NCBI GenBank assembly: GCA_037976565.1
Contig: CP137666.1
Span: forward strand, 49,317,271 to 49,381,270
Source: Mesocentrotus franciscanus
Lineage: Eukaryota > Echinodermata > Echinoidea > Camarodonta > Strongylocentrotidae
Length of the DNA stretch: 64,000 nt
Direction: 5' to 3'
Each line of letters begins with the position of its first letter. Position 1 is the stretch's first letter. Of this stretch, positions 48,831 to 63,558 are shown in pieces. The notes under the pieces were generated by a model. That model saw nothing but the letters and a program-made list of their open reading frames with translations, searched no databases and was not told where the DNA came from. The position numbers and the translations under genes are program-made.

Positions 48831-51714
48831 GGTCAGAGTTTTGAAGTTAGGAATTCAGCTAGCGCTAGCAAAAGAATTTGTCTGTTGAACAATTACCAAA
48901 AGAACAAGTGTCATAGAACCAAGTATATTTATGAGATTTAGTCACAGGTAAAAACCTAGTCACATATGGCTAGATTTTTTTCAGGTTGATAGACAAAGCA
49001 CAACTTCAGAGTGCTCCACTACTCATGGATGAAAATGAATTCCAGACTCACACCAAAACAAAATAAGTAACACTCAAGCAGACTGCAAAATATTTTTACC
49101 TTTGATTTATTTTCATTTGAGTGTGAATGCTTCGTTCTAGAGCAGGGATATAGGAAACGGGCAAGGGCAAGGAAGTTATTACCACTCCTGCTTATTGGTC
49201 CCTTGGTCTGGAGTCAATGCCTCTATGATGATTGGTGAGAAGCACATTGAGAACTTGATGCAAGATTTACTGTCTATGGATGTAAACTACTCTTCTATTC
49301 TACCTGCAGTTCGTAATTGTAAAATGTAGGAGAATGCTGCTTCGTGAGCTGAGAAGAAGCTGAGAAATCTTACTTACTTTATCAATCATTAACAGACTCT
49401 ACTGGCCTTAACACATGGCCCACCAATGATATTGAAGGGCATTAGCATATGGGCTACTTCTTAATCAAATGTAAAAGCAAGCAATCAAAAATACAAAAAA
49501 CATGATTACTGTCAAACCAGAAGCTTTCAACATACATGGAAACAAGAACTAGCTTTTAGGATTATGATTCAATCGTTTCTATCAACTGAAACATTTGCGA
49601 ATCTAGACCATCATACTAACATATTCACAAATGTATCTGGTTTGCGTCCTTATTACTAGGGTCTGTTTCCTTCATATAAAACTACTCATTATTTTGTATA
49701 GTTCACGTCCACAAGTTCCATTTATTGGATTTTTTATATAAATAAATTTAATTTTATAATCCACCAAAATGCTTCGTTTTCATTACATGATATTACTAGC
49801 ACAGAGTTTGACATTTAACTTAGGTTTTCTGCCACTAAAGTCTGAAGGAAGTACTTAATTTAGTCTACAGGGGGCCTAGGTCTAATGGACAGGTACTCCA
49901 TATGTAACATCATGTAGCAAACGAGTGACCTGGTGTTGACCCAGAGTTGACCATGAGAGGAACAGTCTAGCCATGTTACTCTACTGAGCTGGAAGCATTC
50001 GTGGAGGTCGCTCCAGCCAGCTTCGGACTTCTACTTCATGTCCTGCCAATCATTTCATCAATTATTCCGCTGAATGAATACCTTTCGGAAACGGAATGAT
50101 GCGGGTGACAGGCATTCGGTTTTAATGGTAATAGGTTGGCCAGATGTTCTCTACAACATGCTTGTACTAGTACACATGCTCCGCGGTAGATACGTAACAC
50201 TATACCAAGTTTCTGAATTCAACCCTGGTTCAAACACTATTCATATCCCTTACCCTAAAGAAACTCAATTACCGGTACAACCATAGCCCCATTTCTGTAT
50301 CCTTGACAAAATATGACCAAAAAAAAGTGTCGCAGCTTGTGTCTAATCATGCAACACTGACCAACATTCGACAAAAAAAAGGACCTAGTACGACCTACAA
50401 TGAAGCAGATCCATGCGGAAATGTACACTTTTAATCAATGTTAAATTTCTTAACTTTTGATTGACATGCATCCGTAAATAGATAGTATCATATCCTTTCA
50501 ATCTGTGATTGTCATGAACTTGTGTATTAATTGAACAAATGATTTGTGCAGAGAATATCAATATAACCCACAGCTAAAAGAACTGCCTAAAAGGGCACCC
50601 TGGAATGTTGTGCAGGGAAGTGCTCATATACTTTCCTGTGTTATGTAAGATCTTGATAGGAGATACTAACTTGCAGAAAACCACATAAGTAGCTATAGAC
50701 ATTACCAATACAAACTTTCCTTGCAAACTTCTTCTCTACCAAGAAAAGAAGTTTAGTATCCTAGCATCCAGATTTTTAGAATACTCCATACAAAGTGGAG
50801 AATTATGGTGCACATATTGTGTGCAGTGAAATAATATGATGACCTGGATAATATCAGTATAGTACGACTACTAAAAATAATTAGATCAATTTATATAGCA
50901 CAGGTACTACATAAATATACACTACAGCACTTGATACATGACTACATGAGTATCAAGTGTTACATAAATCCCGACTGATTTATCATCCTGTAGATTACTA
51001 AATTATCTCATACCCAAAAGCTTAATTCAGTGACCACTCAGGGTTACTGAAGGTTAAACTATATTATCCACTTCTCAAGTACAGTAGGCCTATACATGTA
51101 CATGAATATTGAAGGGCTCAAACTGCAAGTCCAGAATCTATCTTCTCCTCACCATATCAGATTGAGAGAGAGAGAGACAAAATAAACTGATTTGGTCAAA
51201 CCACATCTCTGTCAAGAGCAGGGGACTTGGCGGTGAACCTTTTAAACTCTGCCAATAATAAAAGAAGCATTATTCTATTTCTTGCCTGGATAAATTGTTA
51301 GTATTTCGATGGGAGTAATGGGGAGTAGTTTATGACCAGGGTCACCTTTGACAGGTATTTTATAGCCCTTGGTCTGACACCAACCCCCTTTTTTCCACAT
51401 TAGTTGTGTTCACACTACTAGAAAACAAGTTCTTGAACCTAGTTTTCTTTGCATTTTTTATGAGGACAGACGATTCCCCACAAATATATCACTATCAAAT
51501 TAACTGAAGTATTACCCCATCACAGGAGAAAATTTGCTAACTTCCCCCGATCTTATATAGGAAGGATGAAACTCGGGATATTGCAGCTGCATGCCCCCTT
51601 TGCAGAGTCATTCTAATTTTAGACTTCACATTGATGTAGACCTGCATGCCTAGATGAGAAGGGGCACATTCTAGTAACCCTATATGAAAGATCAAAACTA
51701 TCTTGTAGATTTTA
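48831..51714. other. Intronic or intergenic DNA, no gene seen
   Basis: No recognisable coding block. A GC-moderate stretch at 49860-50290 has weak tRNA-box-like motifs but no convincing element. Confidence 0.45.
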
Positions 51715-51845
51715 GAAAGAAGGAAAGAGAGAGATAAAAGGAATGAGACTGAGAGAGAGAAAGGGGCAAAGAGGGGGACAGAGATAGATACAGAGAGGAA
51801 GAGAGACACAGAGACAGAGACAGAGAGAGAATGAGAGAGAGAAAG

Positions 51846-51876
<31 letters not shown>

Positions 51877-51897
51877 GTAACAGAGAGCGAACATGAG
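51715..51897. repeat. GA-rich low-complexity tract
   Basis: Interrupted GAGA and GACAGA repeats; the Ser/Leu-rich minus-strand ORFs across it are translations of the repeat. Confidence 0.93.
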
Positions 51898-54534
51898 AGA
51901 AACTGAAAGTGATATTCATGATTCTTTCTGCTGTTGATACAGTATATCAGATACAATAAATCATATTGTAGATATATCAAAGTTTAAATGAGCTGATATG
52001 ATGTGCTCATCAATTCTTAACATAACCAAGCCATATATTTCTTGCTTCACATACCCACTCCCTGTCCAAGCAACAAAATGATTTGATGAGTTTTCCTTCT
52101 CTAACCAGGATACCACTTTTAAGGGGGAAGTGTTGAAATATTTCAATTCAGGGAACCGTCTTCCTGGAAGGAAAATCTTAATTTTCACGTCTGAATTTCT
52201 TATTATCCGGTCATGACCTTGCAAAAATTCATGCTCAGTTTAACATTATTGATAGGAATTGGTTCAGTTTATCTGTAAGATGAATGCCATTAAAGCCTCT
52301 CAGAATACCAGATGATGAAATTGCATTGATCCATTTAAAATGCAAGTCATTGGGAATGCTTATTGAACAGAAAGCCATATATCAGGATGACATTCTTCTG
52401 TCTAATGTTCATCTAGGAGTGTCATATCCTTGCAAGTTCATAACCTACTTTCTGTAATTAATGGAATAGGAGCAATGACAATGCTCAGCCAAGATGGTGA
52501 GGGATAATATAGTAAGCGCTTTCAACAACAAAAAATGCAGACAAATTCACCTCTATGTGCTCTTTACATCACCTTTCATATGTCTAACCTATTTTACCTA
52601 CACTATTGATGCAATTTAAATTACTGTTTCCTTGTCAGTTGTCACTTTTCTTTTTTCTCAATTTCAGGTTGTGCTGTAAAAATTATTCATAATTATCATG
52701 CCATCTTTTCAATGCTACAATGTATTTTGTTATTCCCAGACCTTATTTATTTATTCATTTATATCTATTTTCTATATTATTTGTAATTTTTTTTTTGAGG
52801 GGGAGGGTGCATAACATATCGATAACATATACTGGTAGTTCCATTTTCAAATAACATTCCAATGAATGAGAGATGTAAGCATTAAATGAATATAACACAA
52901 GAGTAGGCAGATGATGTCTGTACAAGTGTGTTTAAAAATCGTCTGCTACAATTGCCAAAAGAGTGCAAACGTTAAAGTGCGGGTTCAAAGAAAATCACAA
53001 ATATGGCAAATAACATATTACTAGAAACTGGTAAGCTAACAGATGGCCATCGTACAAGTTTTAGGTCAACCACATATCGGGTGATTTATAAAAATACAAA
53101 TAAAACCACCTCCATAGCATCTGGAATATGCGAGAGATTCGCCAGAAAAATAATGATGTGTTAATGCCGTCACAATTATGAACCAATCCTGCCCAAGCAG
53201 ACGACATCCTAAGAATGAACATAATTGCAATGCTATTATTTCTCAAATTATAATGAGTTTAGTGTATATAAATGCGATGGAATTTTACACCATTTAAAAA
53301 GGGATATGAAACCGATTCTGATAACTAAATTCTTTTGTTTGTAAATACACAGGCTAGGGGTTAATTAACAATCAAAGAAACCACGCTTACAAATTTAAAA
53401 TCCCCTGGAATGAAAGCATGGACGCATTTGTTCCCTCTTGAAACGCCGAACATACCGCGGTGTATGCAGCTGAAAATACAATGGCGTCTTATTTTGTTTA
53501 CAAGCGACGGATTCCTTTATTTTGTTATCACTGCATTTTTCATCAAAATAATACCATGCGCGGGGTTAAGAGTGAGGCAAGAGATTAAACATTTACTAGT
53601 GAAGTAAGAGAAATAACTGAAGAGAGGATGACGAAACAGGCACTGAAAATGTGTGAGGTGTCATGGGACTCGTCTGCTTGTGCAAATCATGTTCAACATG
53701 TGACGTCACACATCTCGGCAGCGATCGGAGAGCATTTCAGGTGCTATGACAGGGCTGTATTTAAGCGTTTTGTATTTCATAATAATCATTACTTCAAATC
53801 TTTCCAAGCATTGAATTTTGATAACCTTGTCAAACCAAAGTGTCACCTTTGCAATAATGACAATAAAGTTAGTTTTTAAAATCAATGAACCTTATCTTTA
53901 AGAACTTTGAAGAGAGCTAATGCCTTTCTTGCTCTCAGCAGTTGTAGGTATCGATATGCATCTTTAAAATAGTTTCCTTAACATCACTTACTTTTTCACT
54001 TATTCCCAAGCACCTCATCCTAAGTTTGATACAAGTAACCCTACCCATAGAAACTACTAGTCAATGCCTTATTTCAGTACCCGAGTGTCTGGCGGGCATT
54101 TCCATTCGCTTTCTGGCACTCCTTCTCTAGGATGCCAGGCCTGAACCAAGTTCAAAGGTGTAATACTGTCTGTAGTTGATTCACATTTTATCCCCATCAT
54201 CTGGGTAGCTGTGGCATCATAAGGTTGCTGAAAATAAGCAGGGGTGGGAGGGAAGGTATCTGAGTATGTTGGCCAACCCAACGAGCATTGAGCTAAACAC
54301 ATGTCAGGCTATGTAAACAATAGAAGTCAATCAACTGAAAGATGATGTGGGTTTTATTGGATTGTCATAAAACTGTCAATTTGACAGAAAAATAATATGG
54401 GTGGATATGCACCATTTGTATTAATTCAATAAAAGTTGTGTGATATTATCAGTACTGTCAAAAATGTTATTGAAATTAACTGAAATTATTGGGGGAACTC
54501 TGTTTCCATTTGTATATAATCATACCCCTTCCCT
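51898..54534. other. Intronic or intergenic DNA, no gene seen
   Basis: Only chance ORFs; the minus-strand 77-codon ORF at 54069-54302 has no recognisable domain and no clear splice sites. Confidence 0.45.
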
Positions 54535-54735
54535 ATGACTGTCCAAATGCTATCTTTCCCCTCCCCCACCCCCACCCCCACCATACACCTGCCCACACTC
54601 CACTATGCCCCTGCCCCACCTCATGATATCCCTGCCCCCTCCAACTCATAATACCCTTCCCCACCCCAACCACGCCCTGCCCCTTCCCCAACCCCAATCC
54701 CTTCCACCACACCTAAAATTCAACTTCCCACAAGC
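54535..54735 (+). repeat. C-rich low-complexity tract
   Basis: About 200 bp with runs of CCCC on the plus strand and almost no G. On the minus strand, the ADAMTS sense strand, this gives repeated G-runs that could fold as G-quadruplexes. Confidence 0.85.
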
Positions 54736-57700
54736 GTGGAATGTGCCCCTGCGCACCTGAATATCTACGCCCTACCCTCGCAGGTACATGTACCATAAGG
54801 TAAGCCGATACCTGCACGGGAAAGGTTGGGCTCAGAATCGAGCATTTGTCAAAATATTATCAGGATTTGATCGTGTGTTGCTCTGACCCAGAATCCGCAC
54901 TGGTTACAGTATTTCTGGACCAGGTATACCGGTTTTCTTCTTGTTTTCCTTCTTTCTTTTTTTTTAGTCGTCCCTGCCAAAGTATGCATGGGATGGATCA
55001 GAGTTACAGGAAGCAACACATGGTACATTATTGAAACAGCTTTGACACCTGCAGGCCATGCTCCAGGGGCATATGACTCAAATGATTTCAGTCAGGAGCT
55101 AGATGCTAAAAACAGAAGGTGAAAGGAATAGCACATGAATCTTAATCCGTCCGAGAAATCTATTTTTATAAAGAACATTTTAGGAATAATATAGGACTAC
55201 ATCTTATGTTGAGAGTTGGAAGGACACTTTAAGTCCATGATATGAGGTAATGCCTTTCTAGCTCTCAACAGACAATATCATATATGCCTAAAAAAGTTTG
55301 GTGCAGGAGCTAATCAACAGCCTACTCCATGCATTAAACAGATATGTCTTCGGCTACCCACAAGAAGGCCTTTACTGCCATTGACAATAAATAGCTCTGA
55401 TGGCCTTCTAGTGGGCAGCTAACGATGTGTAAATACAGAAAGAAATAATGAGGTACGGTCTTCGGCCCCTCAATGAGGTGTTCTTTCATCCCTCATTCCT
55501 TTTCTTCCCTTTTTCGCTCTTTCTATCTTTCTTTCCATCTTCCTCTGTCATGTACGTCTTAACCTCTCTATCCTAAGACCTAGATGGATGATTCCTTCTA
55601 TGGCTGCAGTCAAACCAACATAACCCACCTATCATTTCTTAGGTTTAAAACCTAAAAGAGGATTACTGCCCTTCTAAAGCCCCAGACTTAACCCCCATAA
55701 ATCTCTGTCTGTGTCTTGGTGTATGTGAATATGACTGGCTTTCTACCCAAACAGGGCATGGGAAAGTGAATTTGAAGATTTTCAAGCGGCATTCTCTGCA
55801 TATCCTATCATATAGGGGTATATTTACAATATCTCTCCTCTACAACCCCCCTTTCCCCATCTATGTCCCTCTCTTCCCACTTTATTTGCCAATGTTGCAT
55901 TGCTCAACCCTTAAAAACCTGATAATTAATAAATGCAAAGTAATAACTTTGACTGAGCTTACACAGGAAGCAGTGCTTTCTAGTTCTATTTATAAGAGTT
56001 GATATGTGAAAAACTTTCTAAATTCTATATTTCTTTAATTCTTTTCACCAGTCTGCATTAAAAACTCAAATCAAGATATATTCTGATGCAATTTATTCAT
56101 TTCACACCTTTCCAGTTAATAAATTGTGATTTTCTAACCTTGGTAACAGGAAATAAGCTACACTGCTTGTATTGTCATCCTTACGATAAATGAAATCTCT
56201 GAACCTGGTCAAGTAAGACCACTGGACAGTGCTGGACAGTGGTCTTTATCACCAATACAAAGAGTGGCTTCGGCACAGGATGAGAAGTGAATTCATAGAA
56301 GTACAGGTAGAATGTAATGGTCCATGATGCCTAAGCAGCATATACACAATTGAACCTAATGGCTATTATACATTCTCTAAGAAGAGAAGAGAACAAAATG
56401 AGGGTCATTTCCTACTGCTGGGAGAAAAGAGTGATGTAATTGCCTGACATGGCAGCACTGTAATCTAAACTGTGTTTAATGAGTATGTTTCCATAATAAG
56501 CTGGTGCTAAGCCCAAAAGCACTTTGCTGCATAATATTAAATTTTGTGTTTAATAACATTATTTGATGACAGTGTGATGTCTTAACTGATATATCATCTA
56601 ATGCACATAGCAACAATATAATCAATTACATGTACACTTCTATAATGAAGAAAGGGCCGACCTGTAAAAGAAAAGACATAGACCAACTCAAACAGGTTAA
56701 AATAATTTATGATTATTCCCTTTAACCTGCATGCATACACGTACATGTGTATAATTTACAGGTTCGTCACTAGGACAGTATTAGTCTTGCATGGTTGCCA
56801 GTGCTCCTTTCATCACAACTCATTTAAATAGCATTAAATGAAGGTAAATACTGACAGAGAGAGAAGCATGACAAATGAGCAACCGAGCAGAACATGAGAA
56901 TTACTTCTAAATCCCCTATGTTCACTCTGAATTGATCAGGGATATTCACATATAGTCGCAACGGTCACATATTTTCAGCAAAGTGGTAAATTTTTATGAG
57001 AGAGTAATATCTGTTTCTAACACACCTTCAACGGCAGGAAAGCTAGAGAAAACTTTACAAAATATTTCATATCAATAAAAAACAAAGAAAAACAGCACAA
57101 CAGCTATCTTTTGTAGTCTAGTTGAGGTAATTTTTAAAACTTTTCAAAAGAGAATGTGAACTACCCCCACAGTATCACATATGAGCTTCATGCTTTCCTT
57201 AACGTATAACTGTCATTACAAAACAATTAATCTAGTGGAAGATGTAATCTTATTCCAATGACTGTAATCATGTAATGCCTGGATAAGATATACAAGCCTA
57301 AGCAATGACCCATTTTCTTTGAGAACATCTATTATTATATTAGCATGGAGGGTTTAACTGTTATAGGTCACTGCACTGAGTACTCGTAGGCCCACTGCTG
57401 CAAAAGTTGATGGAATTTCTTAAGATGGAGTCTAACTTAAATCCTCCAAAGAAGTTAATTAACTGACATGCACTGCAGATAAAAAAACAAGAAAGAATAC
57501 TGTGTAGTGACACATAGATCTTTACCCTTACGACAACTGAATACTCCATAGGCTTACTACAGCGACAACCCGTTTCATGCAGGCAATGGGTTAATTACAA
57601 TATGCACTAATAGAATGTATTTTTAGACAAAACAGTTGGTGCTATTATTTCATGATCCTTTCCTCTATTCACCTCTGAAATTGTCTAATTATCAGCATTA

Positions 57701-59117
57701 GCACTCATGAAAAAGATAGAAAAAACCATACTCCGTTTCAAGTTAAGCATTGTTGCAGACTTGCTATGGTGGATCAGATATAATTAAACATAATGACACC
57801 AAGCTGGGATATTATCTAATAAATGAAATCCCCAGCTGCTTGTAATACAAATGCAAACTTGATGCTACAAACTATCTCCTTGCTCTCATTTTACTCATGT
57901 AGTTTCTATTGCTTTAGGAACTAGATAAATCTGAAGTTCCTTGATTTTAATGGACTAAATATGCAGACGAGTATCCCGCTGTTTCCTTATCTTCAGACAC
58001 ACTCCTCTTCTTTATGCCATCTGACTGCAGTACAAAGTCACAGGAGTGGCTCTAACAGAGATACAAACTTATGTTTCAATACAACAGGTAAAAAGCACAG
58101 GAAATTTGTTCAAGGTATGTTCACTGAGATCATGTTCTTCTGATAAAGTTTGGAAACATATTGTTTGACTCCCAACCTGGGCAGTACTACTACAGCAAGG
58201 TCTGCAATGCACTTGCAGGACCACCACATTTCTTTCAATGCTCTTTGAGGTGCACTAGCTCTCCGTCGAGATAAGAATGTCTTAGCAAAGTCAGCAATAT
58301 GAATACAATTGACAAAAACATAACTACCACCTATTCATTTACAAGTCTGTCCCTGCTGTAAAAGTTTTCCAAACACACACTCACCCAGACACTCATCTCG
58401 CACAAGAACAAAAACAAAATTCACACAAAGCAGTACAAAAATAAACAATCATATCTGACTTCTTCCCCATTTCTCCATCAATTTCTAACAAGGAATGTGT
58501 TTGAAGTTGTACCTTTGTTATCATTCCAAATATATTCAATTCTCCTCCATATTTGACAAAACAGTCTGCAACATGCCCAAAGTGGCAACTTTGATAGCTG
58601 CATGTTTACACCGAACCGAGAGGGGAAAAAACGGACAAGTTGAAATCTCCGCTATATTAAGGAGCATGGTTTGTGCAAGCCGAAAATTTTCCCTTAATAG
58701 GAGCAAGATGTTAAGAAGTGTTTGAGGAGAAAACATCCTACAGGGGACAAGAGACAAAGAAACAAGATCCATGGTCACTACACACACTACTCATGGACAT
58801 CACCTTAATATTCTCTTTAACACCCTCTCTTTTCTACCCAACTGATTCAATCAATAGACAATTGATGGGACCACACTGAAGCACACGTTCTGAGGCCTTA
58901 CATGTAAATGGGCCTTTAGTACTAATTGATGTAAATAGTTCTAGAAACTTACATCAAAGTTGCTTGGCAGATGTCAATAATCTCATCTGAGATGTCCAAT
59001 ATGAATATTTAGAATAGTTTGTCTTTGATTATGTGAGAATTATGCTTTTGCTATTGTTGTAATATCAGAACCTGATAAAATAACTGTTTTGTATGCTGGA
59101 GCTCCTTGCTGCATTTA
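54736..59117. other. Intronic or intergenic DNA, no gene seen
   Basis: Small ORFs only, none recognised. Contains the hairpin at 55352-55420 and a GACCACTGGACAGTG-type short repeat near 56217. Confidence 0.45.
55352..55420. repeat. Small inverted repeat (hairpin)
   Basis: GGCTACCCACAAGAAGGCC is answered by GGCCTTCTAGTGGGCAGC with few mismatches, enclosing about 31 bp. Possibly a very short MITE. Confidence 0.7.
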
Positions 59118-59330
59118 CGGCGCAATAGCTCAGTTGGTAGAGCAGTGTTCTTGTAATCTGGCGACCCGGGTTCGAAACCAAGTCGACGCGCTAGTGCCCT
59201 TTGGTAAGGCATTAATCCTCATTACCAGGTCCCTCGGAGAGGACCTGAAGCCGTCGGTCCTCTGGTTGCTTACTAACAAGCATTTATGCTTTCTTAGCAG
59301 TCAGGTAAGATAACCACCAACCAACCAACT
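59118..59330 (+). repeat. tRNA-derived SINE
   Basis: TAGCTCAGTTGG at 59126-59137 is a canonical Pol III A box and GGTTCGAAACC at 59169-59179 a near-canonical B box. They are followed by a ~130-bp non-tRNA body and an ACCAACCAACCAAC tail. The acceptor stem cannot pair, so it is a SINE and not a tRNA gene. The short ORF across it is chance. Confidence 0.85.
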
Positions 59331-59815
59331 ACAAAAACTAGAAGAGATTCCCTTTTAGCAGTTTTTATTCATTGTTTTTACCAAAGCTATTTTAGAGCTG
59401 CGAAAAGCCAAATCCTCACCACTCAAATGTAGTTATCACTCATCAGAACTAAGAGCTTATTTTAATCAATGTCATACTTTTTTGGGAGGGGGTAGTAAGA
59501 AAACAAAAAAGAAGAGAAATAATGGGGAAATACCCCCCTTCATCTTCTGCAGACATGATCACTATGCAATTTGCAATGGCCTTTTCAAATCTGTACAGCC
59601 CATAACTCTTTCTAATTTACATCAAATTTCTATGAGTTACAACTGCATGGGAAGAAGCTGACCTTGCGAATCATGTTGCACAATTGTTTCCTCACAAATC
59701 ATTTTGTTTGAGTCAATTTAGCTGTATGGCCATGTGTGATTGCTTGGGTGGGCTGTTCCCACACTAACTTCCTTTACTGAAAAAGAAATATTAAAAATTT
59801 GAATGCAAAATATGA
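59331..59815. other. Intronic or intergenic DNA, no gene seen
   Basis: No features recognised. Confidence 0.5.
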
Positions 59816-59846
<31 letters not shown>

Positions 59847-59947
59847 GTCTCCTATATTCATTTTTATCTTATCTTATCTTATCTTATCTATCTGTCTCTT
59901 TTCTGTATCTGTCTCTCTTTTCATGTCTCTATCTCTCCATTTCTTGT

Positions 59948-60004
<57 letters not shown>

Positions 60005-60061
60005 CCTTTTCTCTCTCCTTTTCTCTGTCTCCTTGTATATTTCTCATTCTGTCTGTGTCTA
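59816..60061 (+). repeat. CT-rich microsatellite cluster
   Basis: CT dinucleotide runs separated by TTATC repeats and further CT/TTTCTCTC runs; the Ser/Leu-rich ORFs here are translations of the repeat. Confidence 0.95.
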
Positions 60062-63000
60062 ATATATGATACGATTCTGGTTACTCATAGCCATTATCCA
60101 GGGTCTCAATATCCAATGCAATCGTTCAAAATGGGATGGCACTTGCTCTTCAAGCATTCATTTATAAGTCTTTTAACTTTCAAAAGGCACAATCAATCCT
60201 CTCAAATAACCCAGACACCTCTTTTTTATATCTAAATAAAAATTATCTTTAGAACTTCAACATTTGCAATCATCCAAGGGCTCAGACATTTCAGAGTGAG
60301 ATAATGGAATAATAGGTATACACTGGTCTTTGTAAAACAATTTTCAGAAAATCAAGTAGAATTATCAATCATAAGATTGTGTACTTTACTAGGGATAATG
60401 ATGTATTGAATCGTACCTCTCGGTAAGCACAATGCAATCTTGGCCTTATTCACTGTCAATGATCATGAGTGGTGTGTGGATAAGTTTCCTGTTTGTATTG
60501 GATTGAATAGAGAGAAATTCCTTTTGAATTTTCTCAATTGGGATGGCTCAATACTGCACCGTAGAGCTCTAATGTGATGGAATGCTCTCTGAGGCAGTGC
60601 GTCCTACATCACCGTGACGGGGCAGTGGGATGGACGTCAGCTCATAGACCCATACCCTCAAGAAGACATCTAGAGAAGCAGAAGAGAAGTAGGACAGCGG
60701 TCAGAGCACACGATGAACCTGTTTATCGGTTCACTGGTGGTACCCAAGATGTGCAGTTACCATGGTTACAACCAAAGCCGAAGGAAAGGGTTACTCAAGA
60801 ACACCAGCAGGCCAACATGTATTGGACATAAACAATCTCTGTAGCAAAAACAGAACCAGTATATCTCCCAGGCATGAGAGAGAAAGAGCGATGGGGTTCA
60901 TTTGGGAAAATATGGTTCAGATTAAATTCCAGATATGTTGTTTCCAAAAAATTTGAACAATTACAGACAATTCATCCTCGTTAGGAAACAACTACAGCAA
61001 TGGGTTGTTTCTTTCCAAAATGAGCTCATAGATTTTTATCTCTATTTGTTGACAAAATGTAGGATAGAATATAGGTCATAGGTCAACAGATAGAATGCTA
61101 CGGACTTGAGGGTCTGAAGATACAAAAATACACTTTTGCAGAAAGATGCCTCTAAGAAAAATAGCCGAAATGAAATTGAGCATAGAATCTCCATACATTC
61201 CAAACAGCACTACTGCACAAGTACATGTAGATAACAATTCCCCAAAAATTCATGTCAATGTTACAGAATGTTCAGAAACTACACTCTGATCTCTTGATAA
61301 TTATACTTAAAAACATAAAATTGAAGGAAATGATGAAAAGAAGTTTCCATTATTTCCTATCGAACAGTTAACTTATCACTAATCTCCATTTTCTTTTCCT
61401 AAATTGCTATTTCTATCTAAAATTTCCAGCTGCACCCTTAAAATTAGAAACAAATAAACAAACATTCGTGGTCCAGGGACCACATAATGACTCACCTCTG
61501 AAAAAGTCTTGGACAAAGGATTTTTTTAAAAGAATGATATCCTGGAATTTAAAACCTAGACCTTATTCACACCTTCAGTCGAGTCATTATCCATACTTAT
61601 GCTGTGTACCGAGTCCATTAATCTCACCGTTGGTTGCTAATTATCTATTTACTCCTACCAATTAATCAATCAGTTATCAGCTGTCTAGTGAGCTAACCTG
61701 TAACTCAATAATACTTCCGACTCGGCAGCCTCTCATTTCAGGTGGTTATACATGTTCTGGAGATTTAAGCCAATCTGAAAAGATTGGAATTCCTTTGTGA
61801 CTCATCAAATTGATATGAATTGCCCAAAATCACAAACACAATTAAACAAACATACCTCCTGCATTTATTTAATGCAGTGCAAAGAGCACAGAACAATAAT
61901 TGTATGAACTAACTTATTGTCCACACGATGCAGTGCAAAGAGTAAATACAAAATAATTGTCTTGAATTACTGCACAATTATTAACTTAATAATAATAATC
62001 TATTGTTCCAAAACTACAGAAAAGTCTAACAAATGCTGACTCTTATAAAGAGCAGCAGTGTGAGATTTGTAACAAAATAGCCATTTGGGTACCTGTACAA
62101 TAAAATCTCTACTACTGACTCTACAAATAGAGTAGATGATGAATCAATATACAACAATGAGCTACCAAAGTATTTGAAGATATTATTCACAAGTCTAACA
62201 TTTCACTTATTAAGTCTTCGAGTTTATACACTTTGAAAGTTCTCCGAGGCAATTATAGATTAAGCGAAGACCTATGGAGCATGAATATTTCTTTACAAAA
62301 GCAATGATCACAAGCCTATTGTCAAGATGAATTATGATATTTGAAGATTGATGTGCAAACTTCGTCAAGTTAAGAAATGTTTCTATAGTCCACCATTAGA
62401 CATTAGAGGGGAAAAGTCAAACAGTTCTTCCAGGTAATTCCCATCCTTATTTCTCAACCTGACAGACTGGCTGCGAGATGCGGCGGCAACACCTTTGCTA
62501 CATTCCTGGCTAGTCACACCCGGGCAGACGATCGTTGCATGCATGAGTAAGCCATGATGACAGGCGCGCTAATGTCTTGTCGGTGCCATGGGGAAATTCA
62601 ATCAGACTCGTTCATCTTCAAGTTCATCTTCAGGTGAATAAAGTATGCACGTTATAATGCAATTAGTACTATATTCTGTGGCACCGATTCTCTGGCACGA
62701 TGCTGTCTGGCATCCGTGATGCGTTGGTGCCAAGGTATTTGACAAAGATTAAACAGGCATCAATCCACAAAGACATCATAGAAGAAGCTATGATGTGAAG
62801 AGCTTAGAAGAAAATTGCATGTATCCTTCAGTATGTTCAAGACCTTCGAAACATCAACAGATCTGGAACTGGAAAATCCCTTGATGTCTCAGCAGGAAAG
62901 ACACTGTCCTCATTAATACCAGTTTTGGACTCCCGATATCATATTTTAAAGTCCTTGCTCCTTTGGTTGATATTTGATTGATAAGAATTCCCAGTATATC

Positions 63001-63558
63001 ACAAGGAATTCTGTATTCTAAATCTGATATATGTTAACTGCTACCTTTCTAACACAGGCAAGTACATACACAACAATATTTTCAGGAAACACAATAAGAT
63101 CTTACAACCGAAACCCTTGATTTTTATTTTAAACTATTCAAATCATCCTCTGGCTACATAAGTCTTTTTTTAATTCTAAATTTAGAATAGAGCCTAATGC
63201 TGGTAGGAGTAATTCAACATGTGAGACTATTAATAGACTACTAATTGTCTAAGTGACTGCTAACAGTTTTCATCAACAGTCAACGAAAAATAACTCATCT
63301 CTCTTCAGTGTCTCCACCAACAACCCTGACCTCTCGCCTTTATTCATCGAAGTGTCATCCTTCTCACATTCCTATCTGGTGTCTTGAAGTGTTTTATGAT
63401 AGCCCACTCCACAAGTGTCCTCATTATCTTCTTGACTTTCCAGCCATTAGCATCCTTATAGGACTGTAGAATGTGGCTATCAAAACTCTATCTTCTGCTG
63501 TGGTAAAAGATTTGCTCTACCAGGATATCCCTGTAGACCGACAGCCCAAAAGACTGAT
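60062..63558. other. Intronic or intergenic DNA, no gene seen
   Basis: Moderate-GC patches at about 60574-60830 and 62460-62740 differ from the AT-rich surroundings but show no recognisable domain or splice-bounded exon; they could be regulatory or old repeats. Confidence 0.4.

Noticed and set aside
49860..50290. Possible further tRNA-derived SINE
   Set aside because: B-box-like GGTTCAAAC and minus-strand GCTCAGTAGAG motifs are present but box spacing and tail are not convincing.
54069..54302. Minus-strand 77-codon ORF considered as a possible upstream ADAMTS exon
   Set aside because: Sequence does not resemble prodomain or catalytic domain, and no acceptor/donor pair bounds it.
59118..59200. 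Possible tRNA gene
   Set aside because: A and B boxes are good but the acceptor stem does not pair and a SINE-type body and tail follow.
59799..60069. Ser/Leu-rich ORFs resembling membrane proteins
   Set aside because: Translation of CT microsatellite; the same applies to 51537-51980 and 3381-3736.
60574..60831. Moderate-GC 85-codon plus ORF
   Set aside because: No domain; opposite-strand reading is equally open over part of it; no clear splice sites.
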